Source of the DNA: Streptomyces sp. NRRL S-455
GTDB taxonomy: Bacteria > Actinomycetota > Actinomycetes > Streptomycetales > Streptomycetaceae
Reading direction: 5' to 3'
Assembly (NCBI RefSeq): GCF_000717875.1
Contig: NZ_JOCT01000022.1
Coordinates: 62,001-126,000, forward strand
Length of the DNA: 64,000 bases
The position numbers and the translations under genes are program-made. How positions within the stretch are numbered: the first letter of the stretch is position 1; the number at the start of each line of letters is the position of its first letter. Positions 59,993-64,000 of the stretch are shown here, piece after piece. The notes beneath the pieces were generated by a model that searched no databases, had not been told where the DNA came from, and worked only from the letters and a program-made list of their open reading frames with translations.

Positions 59993-61506
59993 GACACCGG
60001 GCTTCCTTCCATGACCAGGTCGAGTACGCGGTGTTCGTCGAGTTCGCGCGCGGGTGCCGTGTGGACGACGCGGCCCTCGCGCAGCACCAGCACGCGGTCG
60101 GCGAGGCCGAGCACCTCGGGCACCTCGCTGGAGACCAGCAGCACGGCGAGACCCTCGTCGGCCAGCCGGCGGATGACCGCGTAGAGCTCGGCGCGGGCGC
60201 CGACGTCGACGCCGCGGGTGGGTTCGTCTAGCAGCAGCACCTTGCAGCCGCGCAGCAGCCAGCGGGCGAGCACGGCCTTCTGCTGGTTGCCGCCGGACAG
60301 GGTGCGCACGGGAACCGACGGGTTGTCGGGCCGGAGCGACAGCTCGCGGGTCGCGGCCCGGGCGGCGCCCAGTTCGGCGCCCCGGTCGATCCAGCCGCCG
60401 CGCGAGAAGCGGGACATGGAGGAGACCGACACGTTGCGGGTGACGGACTCCAGCATCAGCAGGGCCTGCGCCTTGCGCTCCTCGGGGGCGAGCCCGAGCC
60501 CGGCCCGGACGGCGGCCCGGACGCTGCCGGGCTTCAAGGGCCTGCCGTCGACGAGCACCTGACCGGACGTCGGCTTCCGGGCGCCGTAGACGGTCTCCAG
60601 GATCTCGGAGCGGCCCGAGCCGACGAGTCCGGCGAGACCGACGATCTCACCCGGCCGCACCTCCAGGTCGAGGGTCTCGAACTCCCCCTGCCGGGACAGC
60701 CCCTTGACTTTCAGGACCGGCTCGCCGGGCGGCGGGGAGACGGGCCGGCCGGGGAAGACGTACTCGACGTTGCGGCCGGTCATCAGGGCGACGACCTCAC
60801 GGGTCGGGGTCGCTTTCGCGGGGAGCCCGTTCGCGACGGCCCGGCCGTCCTTCAGGACGGTCACCCGGTCGCCGATGCGGCGGATCTCCTCCAGGCGGTG
60901 GGAGATGTACACGACGGCGACGCCGGCGGCGGTGAGGTCGCCGACGATACGGAAGAGGTTGTCGACCTCGTCCGGGTCGAGGGCGGCGGACGGCTCGTCC
61001 ATGACGATGAGCCGCACGTCATGGGAGAGCGCCCGGGCCATGGACACGATCTGCTGCTGCGCCGCCGACAACTCCCCGACGAGCCGGGCGGGGTCGATCT
61101 CCGCATGGCCGAGTCGCTTCAGCAGGGAGGCGGTCGAGGCCCGGGCCGCCTTCCCCCGCACGACGAACCCCGCGGCGGTCGGCTCGTGCCCCAGATGCAC
61201 GTTCTCGGCGACCGACAGGTGCTCCACCAGGTCGAGTTCCTGGTAGATGGTGGCGATGCCGAGGCGCATGGCGGCGATCGGTGAGCGGAGGGCGACCTCC
61301 TCGCCGCGCCACCGGAGGCGGCCGGTGTCGGGCTGGTGGGCGCCGGCGAGGACCTTGATGAGGGTCGACTTGCCTGCGCCGTTCTGGCCGAGGAGGCAGT
61401 GCACCTCGCCGGCCTGGACGTCGAGGTCGACGCCGTCGAGGGCCCGGACTCCGGGGAACGACTTGGTGATGCCGGACATGCTGAGCAGCGGTGGTTCTGG
61501 TGCCAT
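59989..61506 (-). CDS. Double ATPase subunit of the ribose-type ABC transporter (RbsA-like)
   Basis: 505 residues; ATG 61506. Two fused nucleotide-binding domains. The first has VHCLLGQNGAGKSTLIKVLA (Walker A), LSAAQQQIVSMARALS (signature, slightly altered) and LIVMDEPSAALDPDEVDNLF (Walker B). The second has IVGLAGLVGSGRSEILETVY in place of a classic Walker A, RTLSGGNQQKAVLARWLLRG and VLLLDEPTRGVDVGARAELY. A degenerate second Walker A is normal in RbsA-type proteins. It powers import through the permease encoded by the overlapping next gene. Confidence 0.94.
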   Translation of the reverse strand: MAPEPPLLSMSGITKSFPGVRALDGVDLDVQAGEVHCLLGQNGAGKSTLIKVLAGAHQPDTGRLRWRGEEVALRSPIAAMRLGIATIYQELDLVEHLSVAENVHLGHEPTAAGFVVRGKAARASTASLLKRLGHAEIDPARLVGELSAAQQQIVSMARALSHDVRLIVMDEPSAALDPDEVDNLFRIVGDLTAAGVAVVYISHRLEEIRRIGDRVTVLKDGRAVANGLPAKATPTREVVALMTGRNVEYVFPGRPVSPPPGEPVLKVKGLSRQGEFETLDLEVRPGEIVGLAGLVGSGRSEILETVYGARKPTSGQVLVDGRPLKPGSVRAAVRAGLGLAPEERKAQALLMLESVTRNVSVSSMSRFSRGGWIDRGAELGAARAATRELSLRPDNPSVPVRTLSGGNQQKAVLARWLLRGCKVLLLDEPTRGVDVGARAELYAVIRRLADEGLAVLLVSSEVPEVLGLADRVLVLREGRVVHTAPARELDEHRVLDLVMEGSPVS

Positions 61507-61544
61507 GCGAATTCCCCTTGGCGGGCGGGCCGGTGTCAGGGCGC

Positions 61545-61641
61545 TTGTCGAGCAGGCGTGTTGTCGAGCAGGCGTGTTCAGGTGCAGGGCAGAGCAGGGC
61601 GCTGTGCTGGTGAGCCGTGCTGGTACTGGTGAGCCGTGCTG
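61545..61641. repeat. Two short tandem repeats between the ROK and ATPase genes
   Basis: TTGTCGAGCAGGCGTG occurs twice in direct succession (61545-61560, 61561-61576). CTGGTGAGCCGTGCTG occurs at 61607-61622 and again at 61626-61641, a 19-bp period. They fill most of the 145-bp gap before the ATPase start and may reflect slippage; a binding role is not excluded. Confidence 0.7.
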
Positions 61642-61651
61642 TGGAAAGGGA

Positions 61652-62842
61652 CTACGCGGGTGAGAACAGGTGGTCGCTGATGAGCCGGGCCGCGCCGGTG
61701 ACGCCGGCGGCGGGTCCCAACTCGCCCAGGACGATGGGGAGGTTGCCGGTCGCCAGCGGCAGCGACTGGCGGTAGACCTGGGTGCGGATCGCGGCGAGCA
61801 GGGTGTGGCCGAGGCCGGTCACCCCGCCGCCGATCACCACCAGGCCGGGGTTGAAGAAGCTGACCAGGCCGGCGATGACCTGGCCGGTGCGGTTGCCGCC
61901 CTCGCGGATCAGATCGAGCGCGGTGGCGTCACCGGCGGCGGCCGCGGCGGCGACGTCGACGGCGCTGAGGGTGCCGTTCGTCTCCAGCCGGGAGGCCAGT
62001 TCGGCCGAAAGCCCCTGCTGGGCGGCCTCCATGGCGTCGCGGGCTAGGGCCGCGCCACTGAAGTGGGCCTCCAGACAACCCCGGTTGCCGCAGGCGCAGG
62101 GGCGGCCGTCGGGGACGGCCTGGATGTGCCCGATGTCGCCGGCGCTGCCCGTCGTACCGCGGTAGACCTCACCGCCGACGACGATGCCGCAGCCGATGCC
62201 TGTGCCGATCTTGACGCAGAGGAAGTCGGCGACGGTGCGGGCGACGCCCGCGTGCTGCTCCCCCATCGCCATGAGGTTCACGTCGTTGTCGACCATGACC
62301 GGGCAGCCGAGTTCCTGGCTGAGCGCCTCCCGCACGGGGAAGCCGTCCCAGCCCGGCATGATCGGCGGCGCCACCGGGATGCCCTCGGGGAAGCGGACCG
62401 GGCCCGGGACGCCGATGCCGGCGCCGTCGAACCCCTCCGCGAGCCCGGAGGCCTTGAGTTTGGCCGCCATGGCCAGGACCTGCTCGAAGACCGCGACCGG
62501 GCCTTCTCGCACGTCCATGGGATGGTTGATGTGCCCGAGGGTCTCCAGCTCGGCGTTGGTGACGGCGACGTCGACCGAGGTCGCGCCGATGTCCACACCG
62601 AGGAAACGCAGTTCGGGGTTGAGCCGGATGTTGTGGGAGCGGCGGCCGCCGCGCGAGGCGGCGAGTCCGTCGGCCACGACCAGCCCCGTCTCCAGCAGCC
62701 GGTCCACCTCCACGGCGAGCTTGGACCGCGAGAGGTCGACCTGGTCGCCCAGCTGGGCGCGGGAGTTGGGGCCGCCGTCGCGCAGCAGCTTCAACAGTCG
62801 GGCCTGATGGGCGTTTCCGGGTCGTGCGGTCATACGTCTCAC
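61652..62842 (-). CDS. ROK-family transcriptional regulator
   Basis: 396 residues; GTG 62842 five nt after GGAGGGG (ATG 62833 is an alternative). An N-terminal winged helix (QARLLKLLRDGGPNSRAQLG, DQVDLSRSKLAVEVDRLLET) precedes a ROK sugar-kinase-like domain: LRFLGVDIGATSVDVAVTNA (ATP loop), FDGAGIGVPGPVRFPEGIP, CPVMVDNDVNLMAMGEQHAG, and the ROK zinc motif GHIQAVPDGRPCACGNRGCL (GHxxx and CxCGxxGC). It probably represses the ABC-transporter operon that follows it and releases it on binding the sugar. Confidence 0.92.
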   Translation of the reverse strand: MRRMTARPGNAHQARLLKLLRDGGPNSRAQLGDQVDLSRSKLAVEVDRLLETGLVVADGLAASRGGRRSHNIRLNPELRFLGVDIGATSVDVAVTNAELETLGHINHPMDVREGPVAVFEQVLAMAAKLKASGLAEGFDGAGIGVPGPVRFPEGIPVAPPIMPGWDGFPVREALSQELGCPVMVDNDVNLMAMGEQHAGVARTVADFLCVKIGTGIGCGIVVGGEVYRGTTGSAGDIGHIQAVPDGRPCACGNRGCLEAHFSGAALARDAMEAAQQGLSAELASRLETNGTLSAVDVAAAAAAGDATALDLIREGGNRTGQVIAGLVSFFNPGLVVIGGGVTGLGHTLLAAIRTQVYRQSLPLATGNLPIVLGELGPAAGVTGAARLISDHLFSPA

Positions 62843-63092
62843 GAGCCCCTCCCCGCCTCATGCGGCCTGTGCGCGCCGGCTTTCCGCCACATCGGTGGCT
62901 TGCTTTCGGAGGGAACGTAGCAGCGGCTGCCGAGGGTGGGAAGAAGTTGCGCAGATATTGCCCTCGACTTTTTCCACTCAGAGGACAAAGGCGAGGGCCG
63001 TGGGCCTTACCCGGCAGGTAATTGACCGTGCGCGCGGCCCGGGTCAGGCTGGCACCGCCATGAGTCCTCGTCGCCCCCTCGGGAGGTCCCGT

Positions 63093-63500
63093 ATGACCGG
63101 CACGCCTGCCCCTGAAGCGCTGCTGAAGGCGGTTCCCTTCGCCGGAGAACTGGGCATCTCACTGGAGGAGGCCACCCCCGGCCGGGTCACGGCCGCGCTC
63201 GCCTGGGCTCCGGAGCTGTGCACGGTGGGCGGCGTCCTGCACGGCGGCGCGCTGATGGCCCTCGCCGACACGGCCGGCGCGGTGTGCGCGTTCCTCAACC
63301 TGCCGCCGGGCGCGAGCACCTCGACGGTCGAGTCGAAGACGAACTTCTTCCGCGCCGTGCGGTCGGGCACCGTACGCGCCGAGGCGCAGCCGGTCCACGT
63401 GGGCCGTTCCTACGTCGCGGTCCGGACGGACCTGCGCGACGAGGACGGCACCCTGGTGTGCCAGACGACCCAGACCCAGGCGGTACTGACGGCCGGGTGA
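63093..63500 (+). CDS. PaaI-type hotdog-fold thioesterase
   Basis: 135 residues; ATG 63093 six nt after GGGAGG. The hotdog signature is complete: VGGVLHGGALMALADTAGAV (HGG with Asp on the following helix), ASTSTVESKTNFFRAVRSGT and SYVAVRTDLRDEDGTLVCQT. PaaI-type enzymes hydrolyse aryl-CoA or acyl-CoA thioesters. It stands alone between two divergently placed regulators, so the pathway is not evident. It diverges from the ROK gene and converges with the GntR gene after 9 bp. Confidence 0.88.
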   Translation: MTGTPAPEALLKAVPFAGELGISLEEATPGRVTAALAWAPELCTVGGVLHGGALMALADTAGAVCAFLNLPPGASTSTVESKTNFFRAVRSGTVRAEAQPVHVGRSYVAVRTDLRDEDGTLVCQTTQTQAVLTAG

Positions 63501-63509
63501 ACCCCTGGT

Positions 63510-64000
63510 CTAGGGACGCGCCCGCGCGTGGTACGACCTGCGCGTGTGCTCGGTGTGCTCGCGCATCAGCCGGGCGGCCCGCTGTTCGTCGCCACCGGCG
63601 ATCGCGGCGATGAGGTCACGGTGCTCGGTCCAGGACTGGTGGCCGCGCTGCCGGGCGACCGGCGTGCAGTACCAGCGGACACGACGGTCGACCTGGGCGG
63701 CGAGTTCCGCGAGGACGGCGTTGCCGGCCAGGTCCATGATCTTCGCGTGGAAGCGGGCGTCCACGGCGACGGCGCCGTCCACGTCGTCGGCCTCGACGGC
63801 CTGCTCGCCCTCGGCGCACAGCGCTTCGAGGGCGGAGATCCCGGCACTGTTCGCGTTCGCCGCCGCGAGCCGGGCCGCCTCGGCCTCCAGGAGCGTACGG
63901 ACCGTGAGGAGCTGATCGGCTTCCTCCTCCGTCGGCTCGTGCACGAACGCGCCCTGGGCGGGCCGCAGATCGACCCATCCCTCGGTGTTGAGCCGCTGCA
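63510..64000 (-). CDS. GntR-family regulator with FCD domain (N-terminus beyond the window)
   Basis: 163 residues are visible; the 5' part lies past the right edge. The first visible residues (RLNTEGWVDLRPAQGAFVHE) are the end of the GntR winged helix, and FCD helices follow: EEEADQLLTVRTLLEAEAAR, VDARFHAKIMDLAGNAVLAE, WTEHRDLIAAIAGGDEQRAA, RLMREHTEHTRRSYHA. The Asp and His residues in ARFHAKIMDLAGN and SWTEHRDL are the metal ligands of FCD regulators of organic-acid metabolism. GTG 63944 is only an internal codon, not the start. The regulated genes are outside the window or unknown. Confidence 0.88.
   Translation of the reverse strand, partial: QRLNTEGWVDLRPAQGAFVHEPTEEEADQLLTVRTLLEAEAARLAAANANSAGISALEALCAEGEQAVEADDVDGAVAVDARFHAKIMDLAGNAVLAELAAQVDRRVRWYCTPVARQRGHQSWTEHRDLIAAIAGGDEQRAARLMREHTEHTRRSYHARARP

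Overview
The window is high-GC actinobacterial DNA and almost certainly comes from a Streptomyces chromosome. The signs are third-position G/C bias, frequent GTG starts, GGAGG-type ribosome sites, leaderless genes with a TANNNT box about 6 nt before the start, Tat lipoproteins, ROK/TetR/LacI/GntR regulators and several Streptomyces-type accessory operons. It reads as accessory or arm-like sequence: catabolic and biosynthetic cassettes, two TnpB-only IS elements, one tRNA gene, no rRNA, no prophage and no CRISPR array.

Layout. (1) 1-2539: the 3' part of a sugar-ABC lipoprotein gene diverges from a LacI-type regulator; 2540-3230 has no convincing gene. (2) 3231-8441: a quinate/shikimate cassette with a dehydroshikimate dehydratase/HPPD-like fusion, a shikimate dehydrogenase, a TetR regulator and an MHS-type transporter, with two matching 24-bp palindromes as candidate operators. 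(3) 8470-10744: two VOC proteins and a beta-lactamase-fold hydrolase. (4) 10801-12307: a TnpB element that has replaced the last codons of a lysine/saccharopine dehydrogenase-like gene. (5) 13414-20689: a cluster built around a GTP cyclohydrolase II that carries Met120 in place of the usual active-site Tyr. It also holds a creatininase-family enzyme, a PTPS homologue with lost zinc ligands, a glycosyltransferase, a methyltransferase, an alcohol dehydrogenase, a CDP-alcohol phosphotransferase and a flippase-like membrane protein. This looks like a pathway from GTP to a pyrimidine- or pterin-derived, perhaps lipid-linked, product. (6) 20703-25994: HxlR/RidA, a family-5 solute-binding lipoprotein divergent from a CooC-like ATPase, and small hypothetical genes.

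(7) 25883-30976: a four-gene minus-strand operon encoding a Ser/Thr kinase, a stand-alone E2-like protein, a JAMM-peptidase/E1 fusion and a membrane protein. It resembles a bacterial ubiquitin-like conjugation system with no ubiquitin-like protein visible nearby. (8) 31210-39736: hydrolase, YceI-like protein, and a resorcinol/hydroxyquinol pathway (flavin monooxygenase, intradiol dioxygenase, maleylacetate reductase, NmrA-like protein) divergent from a GAF/Fis-type activator. A shared palindrome lies in the divergent promoter and again upstream of the YceI gene. (9) 39778-41382: tRNA-Leu(GAG) with promoter and terminator, and a DUF2254 membrane protein.

(10) 41601-51560: an ebo-like operon (inositol-3-phosphate synthase, UbiA-type prenyltransferase, TIM-barrel isomerase, EboA, TatD-like EboB, EboE, EboF-like phosphodiesterase). 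It is joined by overlapping start/stop codons but split by a second TnpB element whose right end now supplies a stop codon. (11) 51644-62842: a sugar-catabolic cluster with a ROK regulator, a ribose-type ABC transporter, a Gfo/Idh/MocA oxidoreductase, a TIM-barrel isomerase and a 1,240-residue secreted multidomain protein, consistent with 3-keto-glycoside processing. (12) 63093-64000: a thioesterase and a truncated GntR/FCD regulator.

Functions are inferred from recognisable motifs and gene order; no database search was run.
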